From assembly GCA_948146395.1 (NCBI GenBank), contig OX411555.1, positions 44,739,915 through 44,803,914 of the forward strand: a stretch of 64,000 nucleotides of DNA, read 5' to 3'. Made by a program: the position numbers and the translations under genes. This stretch comes from Fragum whitleyi (lineage: Eukaryota; Mollusca; Bivalvia; Cardiida; Cardiidae). Below, one piece after another: positions 42,670 through 53,812 of this stretch. The notes under the pieces were generated by a model. It did no database searches. It saw nothing but the letters and a program-made list of their open reading frames with translations, and had not been told where the DNA came from. How positions within the stretch are numbered: the stretch's first letter is position 1; each line of letters starts with the position of its first letter.

Positions 42670-44185
42670 TTTTAGCGGGGAAGGATGCGGTAGAGCGTCC
42701 CAGGCTCTCGTGGACGTCCTGTGATATCGAAAAATTTAAAAACTAAAAACTGTAATCATCTAGTAATTCGGCGGGTCTATCCTCTCAGACAGTATTTTAG
42801 ATCAAAGCATGGCTATCTGTTTTGACCTTTTTTGTATAAATCTCGGAGATAGTTCAAAAGGTTTGTTTGACTTTTTAAATAGACCAAATAAAGTTTTTTC
42901 CCTTCAATTCTCGTACGTCTTACTTCAATGCAAATTAGCGTCCATTTTCAATCAAAAAGCGAAACAGGATCTTTTTGTGCTTAGATTTATATTCACAAAT
43001 AATTTCACTCCAGGGTTATATATTCCTTAGAATTTCAAAAGCAACTTAAACGACACACTTGGCTGATGGTACCCATTTGTAAACAGGTCTATATATAAAA
43101 TAAGCACTACGACCTCATTCATTTCATTTTTAAAAACAGCAAATGTAGATTAAAAAGGAGATCAGAGTGGGGTTTTTTTTAGATAAATCGCATTAAATGA
43201 AGTTAGGGGCTTTTCTCCCCATCTACGTCGTATTTCGCAGTAAAAGACTTAAATATAAGATGATTCTAATTCCGTTGCGTTTCCTTTTTGAGTTTTTTTG
43301 AAAATTCAAGCGTCAAGAAATTTTGGATTTTTGTATGCAATATCAATAGCAGAGGTTGTAACGCTGTAGGGAAGAAACTGTAATATGCCATAAGAATTTG
43401 GCAGAGTCCGTAACATACACATAAAATTGAAAAAGGCATATAAGTTTCGAAACAGAAGACATTCCCTTCAGATAACAGGTATAATAGAGACGAATGAGGG
43501 GTTTAACGCCAAACAGATAAAATGTTTCAATATTTTTCTTTCTGTTCTATAATCCCAAAAAGAAGTAGACAAGCACGGTTTTTTTTTTATCAAATTTACC
43601 TCAAAATTCTTTTTACCGAAATATTAATATCAAAAATATTTCGATCAGGATTATTCATTACATAAGGAAGCGAATATATAGGAATATATAAAAAGTCTAA
43701 CGTGTCTTCTGGTTGTATAAATAATGTTGAAACATACATGTATTTAAACAAATTAGCAGACGCCTTAACAGTTTTCATTGCAAATCCTTAACATGTTTTC
43801 ATGCAGAGGTATTTTTCCGTTGTAACAGTTCTTAGGAGTTGAGCATGCTCCTCGCGTATCTTATGAAAAAGACGCCCTATGGAAATTAGACTAAAACATC
43901 ACTAAAGATTCCAAAGTTTTTATCGGGTTGTCTTCAAACCTGCACATACCGATTTTACCATAAATTTTGCTATTTATCAGGTCCAGGAAACTGAGCTAAA
44001 AGGGGGTTCATATTTGAAATTGATTTTATTACCATTTTTCTAGCATCTATGTTTTCTTCATCGGGAAAGCCATTTCTTTAATTAATACGTTAAAATCATA
44101 TAATTTTATCTGGTAGTCCTATCATGCCATTTGCTTTCAATAGGAGTCAATAGAGCGTCTCAAACTCAAGTCATATACCTCTTGT
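42670..44185. other. AT-rich stretch, no supported gene
   Basis: A plus frame at 42809-43030 and others are AT-rich and lack splice context. 43785-43850 is an inverted scrap of the repeat at 39898-39945. Confidence 0.4.
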
Positions 44186-44189
44186 TTTT

Positions 44190-45235
44190 TTTTAGCTCAC
44201 CTGAGCACAAAGTGCTCAAGGTGGGCTTTTGTGGTCGTACAATGTCGGCGTCCGTCTTCAGTCGTTCTTCGTCCGTCGTCCACAATTTCTTTAAATATCT
44301 TCTCCTCCTAAACCGGTGGACCAATCTTGATGAAACTTAGCAGGAATGTTCCTTGGGACAAGCTCTACCAAAATTGTTCAAATAAATGAAATCCACTTTT
44401 TACTTTCCCTTTACCCCTAACGAAAAGGGTGAACATAGGAAAATCTTCAAAAATCTATTATGAAATCAGAAAGCAGGCAGCTTTCATATTTGGTATGTAG
44501 CATCATCAAGTGGACCTCTACCGAGTTTGTTCATATCAAGACCCAGGGGTCATATTTGGGCTCCATCCGGGCAAAACCCTTTTTACATAGAAACAAAGAG
44601 TGATAATCTTCAAAAATCTTCTTTTCTGAAACCAGAGGGCAGACAGCTTTCATATTTGGTATGTAGAATCATCTAGTAGACCTCTTCCAAGTTTGTTCTT
44701 ATCAAGACCCTAGGTTCAAATTTGGCCTCCACCCGGGTTCATCCCTTTTAGCTCATCTGAGCACAAAGGATAAAAGAAAGAAAATCTTTAAAAATCTTCT
44801 ATTCTGAAACAGAAAGCAGACAGCTTTCATATTTGGTATGTAGCATCATCTAGTGGACCTCTACCAAGTTTGTTCATATCAAGACCATGGGGTCATATTT
44901 GGGCTCCACCCAGGTTCATCCCTTTAAGCTCATCTGAGCACAAAGGATCAAAGAAAGAAAATCTTTAAAAATCTTCTATTATGAAATCAGAAAGCAGGCA
45001 GCTTTCATATTTGGTATGTAGCATCATCTAGTGGACCTATACCAAGTTTGTTCATATCAAGACCTTGGGGACATATTTGGGCTCCACCCAGGTTCATCCC
45101 TTTTAGCTCATCTGAGCACAAAGGATAAAAGAAAGAAAATCTTAAAAAATCTTCTATTCTGAAACCAGAAAGCAGGCAGCTTTCATATTTAGTATGTAAC
45201 ATCATCTTGTGGACCTCTACCAAGTTTGTTCTTAT
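44190..45235 (+). repeat. AGCTCACCTGAGCAC repeat with ~177-bp tandem units
   Basis: Starts TTTTAGCTCACCTGAGCACA with a GAGCACAAAGTGCTC hairpin, then TCCGTCGTCCACAATTTC. CTTTCATATTTGGTATGTAG recurs at 44481, 44647, 44824, 45002 and 45180 (periods 166, 177, 178, 178). Each unit holds AGTGGACCTCTACCAAGTTT, CATATCAAGACC and GAAAGAAAATCTTTAAAAAT. The copy ends at the start of the duplicated block (45235). Confidence 0.88.
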
Positions 45236-46042
45236 AACTCACTGGATCTCAATTTCAGAAAATATTAAATATGTTGATTGTCCTATGTTGCCCAAAATTT
45301 GTTTTTAAACAGAAAGTCAACCAACCCGTGTCGTTAAAACCTCGTCGTCGACAATGTACGTGTTGGTGCTGGCGTCGCGACAATTTCGAATCTTGGCCAT
45401 ATCGCAGTCATTATTGAAGATAGTTGCCCTAAACTTAGGTGAAAATTTTCATCAGAAGGCAAAAACAAATATTAATATTTGATAAGTGGACAGCTTCAAA
45501 TACTTTTTTTGGGAGAGATGGGTCCCTTTTTCGACTTAAAGCTGCCCTTTCATAGTTGTTTCATAGGAAAATACAAAACTTCTTCTTCGATTTGGAAATG
45601 TGTGTATTTTAAGATGATTAAGAATGACCAAATGGCATTGGCACTAAAAACAACATTTTTTTTTTATGATTTTGTAACCTATCTTTTCGAAGCGGCAAGA
45701 TCAGGTAGGGTTTCAGTGTATTTATTTAAAGTCTATAAATTTCAAAATCGTTACTTTCCATGAATAATCTTTCACTTTGCTTGTAATGATATGAAGTTTC
45801 CAGCTGGCAAATACTATTACCTTTATCTTAGATTGAATAAGACAAACATGTAGAATTCACATGCGTAAATAGTTAGCTCGTAATTGAAGGATAATTCTAA
45901 AGGCGTTAGTAGTTGCTGTATTTTTTCAGAATAATTTTCGCCAAATTTTGGAATATTACTTGGAATATATTTGGAATTTTACTACGCTACAAGATTATTT
46001 TCTGAATTTGAAAGGGTCATTACACCTTTCAAAATGGATGTA

Positions 46043-46388
46043 CAGTCAAATTTGTTAGAGCGACCACGTCTATTAAGCGACCAATTTTATTAAGCGACCG
46101 TTTTCAAAATCCAATTTCTTTAAATCGAAATATCTTAAAAAGTAGAAATCTGTGCTGTAAGAATTCTTTTACATGAATCCTATGTTGTTAAAACTCTCCA
46201 GAATCGTCCCTATGAGACGATTATATTGAGTTTTAACAGCATAGGATTTTTGAAAATGTGGCAATTATATACATTTCAATCAAAATTATGATTCTTACTT
46301 GTAAACAAACCGTGTATTCAGCGACCATTCTCTTAAAAGACCGCTTTTTGATGGTCTCGTTCTTGGTCGCTTAATTCAAGTTTTACGG
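46043..46388. mobile_element. CAGTCAAAC/AAGCGACC element, SINE-free copy
   Basis: TA|CAGTCAAATTTGTTAGAGCG left; right end inverted reads CCGTAAAACTTGAATTAAGC, followed by TA. Contains an extra hairpin (CGTCCCTATGAGACGA near 46206). Confidence 0.75.
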
Positions 46389-46499
46389 TATTCGAAATGC
46401 GAATATTTGCATGTGCTTATTCTAGTTCCTTTCTAATAAATCAATTTTAAGAGTTCAAGTATCCCGTTTTCTTGGAACGAGGGATATATAGGCCTATGT

Positions 46500-46752
46500 G
46501 ACCTGTCAAAAGAAAAGGGACCTTTTGGAAACTCCTTCAAAAGTATTTTAAAAGAAATTGGGTCCCGCATCTGTCAATAACAAGTCGCACTTTTAAGGAT
46601 CTTAAACAAAAAAGGCAGAATAGATATTCTATACTCAGATAATCAGCCAAATTGAAAAGGTTTCGATCCCAGTCAGCTTGCTCTCAACGCTCCTTCCGAC
46701 TGAGGTCGAATCTTCGCGCACTATCCAGATAGTTACTTTTCGTGTAACGGAT
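46500..46752. mobile_element. GACCCGTCA-family MITE in duplicated block, copy 2
   Basis: GACCTGTCAAAAGAAAAGGG left; inner GATCCCAGTCAGCTTGCTCT; right end TTCGTGTAACGG is decayed. Confidence 0.75.
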
Positions 46753-47129
46753 AATTGTTTCAGAACAATAAAGAGTATTATCCAACACAATTGTTCAATT
46801 TGTCAATATTCTTGTCAGCGGTGATCGAATGGTATTTTTCGTATTGTTTATTTTGTAAAGGGATGTAACCCTGTTTTATGAATGAATCAGGGATTGGATT
46901 AATTCCCCTGTACTTGGGAATTATCGCCAGTCGTTCTTATAATACACAATTTACATATATTGTTATGTCTATAATGCTCATCCTACATTTCGTCAGTGTA
47001 GTTCCAAAACCATGAAACTGTAGCCTTAATGAAACCGATTTTTCATTACCAAAAACCAAAAATTCTCAGTGCGGCTCGCCATGGAAACGTATTATGTATT
47101 GCCTTGGGGAAACATTGTCATTCTGCCTA

Positions 47130-47569
47130 CAGTGAACAACATCGTGAAATTGACTTTCATCTCGATCAAAACCATTCTAAAACACTCGCTCAGCGCTCCA
47201 TTTATTAATTCTAAACACTCACTCAAGCCATTCATAAACGCTCCAATTTCAATGAAAAAGATGCTATCAACAACGCCTTTCAAAATAGAAATAGCTAGTT
47301 GCGAAAAAATCTCGATTTCACTGATATTATTTAAATTGTAAGCGCCTGATTAGTTCTTGAAGAAATATGAACCTATTTACTTAGATTGTATGCATATTTT
47401 TTAAGGGGTTATAAATATTCGATAATTTTGTTTATCCTTTACAAAATTAACGATGTCGGATTACCCCCCTTTAATTTCACTCAAAAACTCGTTCCACACG
47501 CTCATTCAATTGCATTACAAAATCATTCCAAAATAATTTACCTTGTCGATTTCACGATGTGTTTAACAG
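47130..47569 (+). mobile_element. CAGTTAAC-family MITE, near-complete (440 bp)
   Basis: TA|CAGTGAACAACATCGTGAAA left; CTGTTAAACACATCGTGAAA inverted right. It has the TCTCGATTTCACTGATATTA block and a decayed palindrome. Confidence 0.88.
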
Positions 47570-47644
47570 CAATTCGAGTTTTAATTGTGGATTGCTAATG
47601 TAACTTACAAGTTGTCGATCTATTCATTTTAAAAGAAGGAAGTC

Positions 47645-47900
47645 GCGGATCCTCGGTGGCCTAGTGATAAAGGCGCTTGACCCATTAACCTGGAGGTCCA
47701 TGGTTCGAGTCCCACCGTCGCCGTGGTGTGTATATAGGCAAAAGACTTAATAGCCATACCAAATTCACAAAGCTGTAGAATTTTGTAGCAATGGGTTCAA
47801 CCACTGACTCTCTGACATGGACGTGAAGACACCAATTTTGTGTTCGAATGCGACTCTATAAGCTTAATCTTTCATCGTAATCGAATTTAAAAAAATAGGA
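47645..47900 (+). mobile_element. tRNA-derived SINE (second family) with intact A and B boxes
   Basis: GGTGGCCTAGTGATAAAGGC (A box) and CCATGGTTCGAGTCCCACCG (B box), 45 bases apart, then a non-tRNA body (GACATGGACGTGAAGACACC, CTCTATAAGCTTAATC) ending in an A-rich stretch. The head resembles a tRNA, but the missing acceptor pairing and the attached body argue for a SINE. Confidence 0.75.
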
Positions 47901-47982
47901 ATTATCATGCCTTGTCCCTATCCTTCCTAGTAAGCTTAATTTCTAAGTATCTTATAAATCATTATTTCGGTTTGGTAAGAAA

Positions 47983-48224
47983 CAGGGGCCCACTAAATAT
48001 CTTACGATCATTTTTTGCGTCAGTCAAAAATTAAAATTGCTTCTACAGTGGTAACTAATTAAGGAATTCTACCATGTATTATCTCATTAGAATCGTCTTC
48101 TAAAGACGATTCAAATGAGATAATACAAGACAGAATCTAACTACAAATGAAAACACCAGGTACCATCTGTGATTGTGACTTACGATCACTTTTTGCGTAA
48201 GAAGTTTAGTAAAACGGGCCCAAG
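47983..48224. mobile_element. Foldback MITE, GGGCCC ends, with 24-bp central stem
   Basis: GGGGCCCACTAAATATCTTA left; GGGCCCGTTTTACTAAACTT inverted right; both contain CTTACG next to a GATCAYTTTTTGCG block. The centre (48074-48127) is GTATTATCTCATTAGAATCG-TCTT, CTA loop, and its mirror with one mismatch. Confidence 0.8.
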
Positions 48225-48544
48225 GGGTTTTTATAACAAAAATCTTCGACATCTAACACAAAGCTGGAGGTTCTTCTTGCTTTCAATACTTATTTCAGAA
48301 ATACATGTACAAATATCAAATCTCGTTTAAGATTTAATGTCATGCTGTATAAATTTTGGCTAAACATTTCCATCAAAATCAAAGGGCAAAAAGCACTGAA
48401 AGCTCCAAACTGTAGGTCAATTTTTATTTGAAAAGCTAAATCTATTGACAATTCTGGTTTGAAAGTGAGAAACATGTGGTGTAGACTAACGTCAGACTGC
48501 ACATATTTGCAGGCTGATATTTGTCTATAGCTCCTGTTCAGCAT

Positions 48545-48690
48545 GATAAGAGTTACGAATGGTTCCGCAACATTTCTGAAGGAATGAGCTTTAACAGTGT
48601 TAAAAAAGGTTTCCTAATGATTTCATTAGGAAACTTTGGTTGATTTCGTCGTGATATCATTTCATGATTCAAAAATGTTTCGGACCACCA
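48545..48690. mobile_element. Foldback element, relative of 16427-16583
   Basis: GTTCCGCAACATTTCTGAAG, AATGAGCTTTAACAGTGTTA and a perfect GTTTCCTAATGA/TCATTAGGAAAC centre; ends decayed. Confidence 0.7.
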
Positions 48691-48841
48691 TCCATTACAT
48701 ATGGTAGAAATAACGCTCTAGACTCTGTTAAAATGACATAGTCTACGCATACTAACATTGGCCGAGCTTTTCGCACTTCGAATACAATTTCTTTAAGCTT
48801 GGTGGGTCCATTTTGCGAAAAAAGGGTAACTGCAGAGTGGT

Positions 48842-49234
48842 ATTGTAAAATTGACATTCATCTCGACCAAAACCATTCCAAATTACTCGTTTAGCGCTCC
48901 GTTCATTCACCCGAAACACTCACGCAAACCATTCATAAACCCTTCGAAATTGTTCGAAACGATTTTTTATTTTTTCAAAACGATCCATACTTCATTAAAT
49001 CGGTTGGTGGGAAATTTAGAGCAATTGGTTGGATCCTGAAGACATATTATAAAGACACAGAAAGAGGGTAGATTTTAAAAGAGGGTAAAAAGGCATGGGA
49101 AATTCCGTCCAACAGGACCAAATTAACGATATTATATTAGCTCCCCTTAATTCAACTCAAAACTCGCTTCTCCCGTTCACTACATTTCTCACTCATTCCA
49201 AAAAAGCACCTTTCATGATGTATTTGACCGTAAC
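48842..49234 (+). mobile_element. CAGTTAAC-family MITE, subfamily B, ends lost
   Basis: GTAAAATTGACATTCATCTC, GCTCCGTTCATTCACCCGAA, and at the right AAAACTCGCTTCTCCC and CACCTTTCATGATG. The inner part groups with 14031-14461. Confidence 0.65.
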
Positions 49235-49576
49235 TGTGGATAAAGTGAATGTTCGATCTCATTTTTAATCTATTTTCTAAATTAGAAAACTTCAACGGGT
49301 TTTCGAGAATGACGGAAACGTGTGGGTACTTGTTATTTTTTCTATAAGATATAAATTTAAATGCAATAAATGCGTAAATGCAATTAGGAGGTCTGAATTT
49401 ACAAACATCACTAAGCTGAACAGACAAGTGTTCGGTCTTTCTTACTTTCAAAGCTCCATGAATTCAAAGAATATTCTCTTCATCTTTTATAAATTAATTA
49501 CATAGAGTAAAAAAGGCAATCTTTACTGCTCATAAAACGATATTAACCGATCAAATGTGTTTGCAAGCCTGCTTTA

Positions 49577-49910
49577 AAACTTTATCTTATAACTATACAA
49601 GTATCCGTGTGATTACACACCGTATGATATTTTTTATGATGTCACATAGTTATTTTTAGAACAATGATATAATGTGGTTATTTTAAGAAACTTGCATTTC
49701 AGTTAGAAACACCGACGAAAACAAGACAAACATAGGTTATAAGATAAATATAATACGTACTTAGTGTATTGTATGAAAAAAATATCCAACTCGGTTGTGA
49801 GAATTGATAATTGTCTCGACAGAGCCTCGATAATTTTTAATTCTCCCAACCTCGTTAGATTTTTTTTTTTCATATAATACGTACGTATTATATATATCTT
49901 AAATTTTTGT
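49577..49910 (-). repeat. Dispersed repeat R5 with hairpin, second copy
   Basis: Reverse-orientation relative of 21267-21610. Its hairpin reads CGGTTGTGAGAATTGATAAT and AATTCTCCCAACCTCG around CGACAGAGCC. Confidence 0.75.
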
Positions 49911-49943
49911 GTCTAAATCTATTTCAGGAATCCGGAATATAGA

Positions 49944-50088
49944 GAATAACGTGTTAGTGTTTAAAAATAACAATGTTATCTGGTCAAGGTTGGGAGAATT
50001 TATCATGACGAGGCTTTGCTGAGTCATGATAATTTCTCACGGCCAAGACCTGAAAACATTGATATTTTGAGACACTAACATGTTATTC
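49944..50088. mobile_element. Long foldback, GAATAACRTGTTAGTGT ends, 145 bp
   Basis: The first half pairs with the second almost throughout: GAATAACGTGTTAGTGTTTA...GGGAGAATTTATCATGACGA against its inverted partner GAATAACATGTTAGTGTCTC...AGAAATTATCATGACTC. Arms are about 65-70 bases. A one-armed copy is at 5440-5515. Confidence 0.85.
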
Positions 50089-50269
50089 TATTTATCCTTC
50101 ATCATTTTTCAGTGCTTGAGTATGATACACCCTCAAAAATCAAAGAAATTCAGGTGAAAGTGAAAGGAAATTGTTTCTAAAAATAGACTGCTTGATATCA
50201 TGTTTAGTTATCAGACAGGTGATATCAGGTTTAATAAGGCTTCATTGCATGATAAATTCCTGTTTTGGC

Positions 50270-50322
50270 AGGCGGTATAGACATAGATCAGCCTGCACAT
50301 ATGTACAGACTGATCTTAATTA
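50270..50322. repeat. GATCAGCCTGCACAT hairpin (H2)
   Basis: AGATCAGCCTGCACATATGT followed by ACAGACTGATCT. The same palindrome type recurs at 48490-48545, 52285-52345, 53758-53812 and 61664-61728. Confidence 0.7.
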
Positions 50323-50325
50323 ATA

Positions 50326-50460
50326 CAGTTGACGCATCGTGACAAGGTGAATGGTTTTAGAATGATTTTGAAATTAAATTGAATGAGCGGGAGAAGCAAG
50401 TTTTGAGTGAAATTAAAGGAAGGTAATCTAATATCGCTAATTTTCTGCAGGATATTGAAG
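50326..50460 (-). mobile_element. CAGTTAAC-family MITE, truncated
   Basis: TA|CAGTTGACGCATCGTGACAA, TTTTGAGTGAAATTAAAGGA, GGTAATCTAATATCGCTAAT, then the family sequence stops. Confidence 0.75.
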
Positions 50461-50484
50461 ACTCCCTTTTCTTACCTTCAGTTA

Positions 50485-51310
50485 ATGCCTTCATTACACT
50501 CATCACTTTGGTTTTTATGCTATTTATTCAATGTTTTTATTCAGTATAACAGGGGATAAGGATATGCTATGATATTGATACCTCGTTTTTATCAGATATG
50601 CCAATCTCCAGTGATATTGCTTATCTTACGTGTCTAGATAACGGTTGATTTTGGTTGATTCGAATTGTAGATGACGATGATTTTCCTGAAATATGATTAC
50701 TGAATAATTATTGCATGATTAATGAAACGTTGCTTGGTAACAAAAAGGTCGAAAATACGGTTTGTTTCATCTGGTACTTAGATGTTTTAGCGGTCATTAT
50801 GCTATAAATAACCTTTCATGTATTTCTTCTTCTTCTTCTTCTTCTTCTTCTTCTTCTTCTTCTTCTTCTTCTTCTTCTTCTTCTTCTTCTTCTTCTTCTT
50901 CTTCTTCTTCTTCTTCTTCTTCTTCTTCTTCTTCTTCTTCTTCTTCTCCTCCTTTGACTTTGTGTGAGGAAGGGATTAGCAGAGGTAGGGTGAGCGAAAG
51001 GGGGATGAAAGGGGTTTGTCCATGTGTCGTTTTTGTATTTTTTTTCTCAGAAATGTGGAAAGTTATAGTTTATGAAATCCAACAAAATTATAAACACGTA
51101 GTTACGCAAAAATGAAACATGTATCAACGAAAAAAATTGTCGCACATACTTTAAAAAAACACGTACGTGCTTAAAAAAGAAGCACGAAAGCGAATATTTT
51201 CATGATTAAGATACTTTGACTCACGTATTTTAGGAAGAAAGTCGCGCGTACACAAAAAAGGACATCATGTATGAAGTAACCCGTTTTAAGAACGCGTTAG
51301 TACGTAAAAG
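50485..51310 (+). repeat. Dispersed repeat R6 with (TTC)n, copy 2
   Basis: Aligns with 37925-38760 on both sides of the microsatellite, including GATGACGATGATTTTCCTGA and GAACGCGTTAGTACGTAAAA. Its TTC tract is far longer. Confidence 0.8.
50823..50957. repeat. (TTC)n microsatellite, ~45 units
   Basis: Uninterrupted CTT trinucleotides. The poly-serine frame across it is an artefact. Confidence 0.97.
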
Positions 51311-51392
51311 AAGCGAAACATAAGCACGTTTGGCGGACAAACCCGAGATACGACAATCGTTTCGGGTAAATGATTTTTTTCTTTACCCGAAA

Positions 51393-51722
51393 ATGATTTT
51401 TGGAATAATTATCATTATCATTTTTATCCACTTTCCATCAATTAACAGCCTCGAATTAGATTTATATCCACCATGCAGCACTCAACAGCCGAGCGTAGGC
51501 ACCCGTAGGCGCAGCTCTTGTTGCAACCAAGCCCTGGTTATTCTTTCTATCATTATCTTTTTTTTTCTTTTTTATAAAAGTCATTTCGTCATTATAAAAA
51601 GCTGCCTATTAAGTGGCGCGTCTCAAAAGATAAATAATAACGGAAACTACCGAACGCCTCCGACGATGCATCAGGATTTACGATTATTGGAATTTTTACT
51701 CGGAAAACAGATGTTTATATGA
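51393..51722 (+). CDS. Open frame with N-terminal signal-like segment, unknown
   Basis: ATG opens 109 codons: MIFGIIIIIIFIHFPSINSL (hydrophobic, signal-like), LELDLYPPCSTQQPSVGTRR, a second hydrophobic run (ILSIIIFFFLFY) in T-rich DNA, and GNYRTPPTMHQDLRLLEFLL. The last part and the RRRSSCC part have coding-like composition, but a T-run between them resembles a polypyrimidine tract, so two small exons joined by chance is an alternative. No family recognised. Confidence 0.18.
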   Translation: MIFGIIIIIIFIHFPSINSLELDLYPPCSTQQPSVGTRRRSSCCNQALVILSIIIFFFLFYKSHFVIIKSCLLSGASQKINNNGNYRTPPTMHQDLRLLEFLLGKQMFI

Positions 51723-51839
51723 ATTACTCGCAGTTTTTGTGGTGTTTATAATACCAGGATAGCAAACGATTTAGAAGGATTTTTTGTAAGTACGAACACA
51801 TTTTTGTTTGTATCTCATACAGGGAAATAAAGGTATCGA

Positions 51840-52700
51840 TCCTTCTTCGAGAGCACGATTAGATAAAGGGATTCTGCTTTCGCAAAAGTTCTGCTTTATG
51901 ATAACACTAAACCATTCGATATTTTTTGTTTGTTTGTTTTGATTTCGTTCACTCTAAATCGTAAAGTAGAAGTGTCGATGTGGTAATGATATTTTAACAG
52001 AGTACGGTAATAGAAAAAAAAACAAAAAAAAAAACCAAACAGATATACGTAATTCAAAACAACTTCTAACACTCTAAGATGGATCTTTCTTTATTTTATC
52101 TTTATTCTTGAGTTGATGTGTGTGTGTGTGTGGGGGGGGGGGGGTATGTTTAACTGCCGAATGGAAAAAAGCAAATATTGCATCAAGGTACTGCAAGCAT
52201 TGGTTGTACTCAATGTGAATCAACATTTATTTTGAAAATACTATTTCAAAACTTTTTTGGTTTGAAAAGAAAGATTAGGTGGTTATGACTAATATCAGAC
52301 TGCGCAAATAAGCAGGCTGATCTTTGTCTAAATCTCCTGCCAAACCGGTTTCAGTACGACAAGGGTTAATAAATGTGATTCCTCAAGTGAAAGTGTCACC
52401 CTAGCCCGACTGACTGAGCGGGATTTCACATGACGATTAAGATCAACTCTAAAATACGCTATTTGTATATTTTATGACCGATCTACCTACCCACCATCCC
52501 ACCCTATCTTTTTATTCGCGTATTCTGCGTTATTAATGAACTGGCAGGGCGGGGCTTAGCCGTGACGTAATTTGGCGAGTTATCTTTTAAATATTTTAGG
52601 TTTAATGAATTGTAAGTCGGCAATAATCGGGAACGCATGCAAATAACTTTATGCTAAAATCTAGAGGGTAAGCGTGCTTAGAGAGAGTGAACACATTTCA
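51840..52700. other. AT-rich stretch with (TG)n-G tract and H2 hairpin
   Basis: (TG)n followed by about 12 G at 52118-52144; an H2 palindrome (CAGACTGCGCAAATAAGCAG GCTGATC) at 52290-52333. No gene supported. Confidence 0.5.
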
Positions 52701-52711
52701 TCGTTTGGTTA

Positions 52712-52775
52712 CCAAAGCATCGTAACTTCAGCTTGATCAAGCTGAGGTTACGAGGATTGGGTTACCAATCTTTGA
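52712..52775. repeat. GTAACTTCAGCTTGA hairpin, copy 5, longest arms
   Basis: GGTTACCAAAGCATCGTAAC-TTCAGCTTGA and its mirror TCAAGCTGAGGTTACGAGGA-TTGGGTTACC form a stem of nearly 30 bases without loop. Confidence 0.8.
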
Positions 52776-52939
52776 TTAAAGGTCTCTAGTTATTTATATC
52801 GACTCTCTTTAGAAGTAAGTTAATTAAATAAAAGCTGATTTACCCTAACCTTAAGTGCAACGACCCGTTATTAGGCTCCACCCTGCCAGGGCATTAATTA
52901 TGGATTATAACGGGTCAAAAATAAATTAAAGATAAGTAA

Positions 52940-53157
52940 ACATTTACGTGACCTTTCAAACAATTTGAAATCTGCATGAGTTGTATACGCTGAGCAGCCT
53001 TGACAAACACTTATATTAGACGATGCTTGACAGCCTATAGATACGATGTTACCTTATCTACGTATAAAGTGCAAAGTGAAGACCCAGGGCAGACAGGCGG
53101 AGACTTTTATTTGCATGCATATGAAATTGATAGAATTGCCGCACAAAGGCTCAATAA
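52940..53157. mobile_element. GAGCCTGTGCGTGA-family MITE, copy 3
   Basis: ACGTGACCTTTCAAACAATT, GCTGAGCAGCCTTGACAAAC, and TGCATATGAAATTGATAGAA leading to GCACAAAGGCTC; ends partly decayed. Confidence 0.7.
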
Positions 53158-53605
53158 TCAATTCCAACAGTTATCGCTGCCAATTAAATTGCGTATGAAT
53201 TCATTAAAATGTCAAGTTAAATCATCTCGCATGAATTTAGACTTCAATTAAATAACACAGAACCAGTGGGGAAGCCATATGGAACTGATTTGAACTGTGT
53301 ACAACATAATTATTATGATACTCTTCATGACTCAACTAATTTCGTCTATATGGAGTAAAACTTATCCGATTTTGAGAATTTCCAAATCTGAAAATACAAC
53401 ACTTCTCCACAAAGCATACGGTTCAAAGTTATTAGGATAGGCAGCGTATCGCAAAACAGCATTGACATACGGCGTTGCAAATGATATTCTTTAAAAATTG
53501 GTGCGATTAAACCTACACGATATGCGATATTTAAATGAAAATATGACGGCGAAAAAATAGAGAAAAAAATGCCCGAGAAATCCCAAGAAAATCCCTTGCA
53601 CAAAT

Positions 53606-53812
53606 TTTTCCGATGGCGGATCCAGATGGGGTTCAGGCGGGGGGGGGGGGGGAGGGCGGTGTCAAACGAACCCCAACTGAACATCAGTTATTTGATAAGC
53701 GTGTAGAATTTCGTTACTGCTGTTAACGACATATTCCTGTTATACAGAAAGCTTTGACTCACAGACAGTGTAGACTAAGATAAGTCTGCACATTTGTGCG
53801 AGAGGGGATGTG
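53606..53812. mobile_element. TGGCGGATCCAG-type element, partial, with poly(G)
   Basis: GGCGGATCCAGATGGGGTTC, about 13 G, then AAACGAACCCCAACTGAAC and an H2-like end (AGACAGTGTAGACTAAGAT). It follows the same order as 61547-61728. Confidence 0.6.

Larger units (their letters stand above)
45230..47112 (+). repeat. Duplicated block, copy 2
   Basis: Paralogue of 32480-34380. It lacks the SINE and has unrelated sequence at 45540-45950 (including a T-rich 94-codon chance frame). Small differences throughout suggest an old duplication or independent insertion of a composite repeat. Confidence 0.85.

Noticed and set aside
47645..47730. Functional tRNA gene
   Set aside because: A and B boxes are present, but acceptor-stem pairing is poor and a long non-tRNA body follows, as in SINEs.
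50762..51115. 117-codon frame with a poly-serine core
   Set aside because: It is the (TTC)n microsatellite plus flanking repeat R6, which also occurs at 37.9 kb without a matching frame.
52118..53653. G-quadruplex-type regulatory elements at the poly(G) runs (52130 and 53639)
   Set aside because: They are single homopolymer runs within repeats, and run lengths are unreliable in assemblies; no promoter context.
53346..53684. 112-codon minus frame
   Set aside because: Begins in the poly(G) element at 53606 and continues in AT-rich DNA with no coding features.
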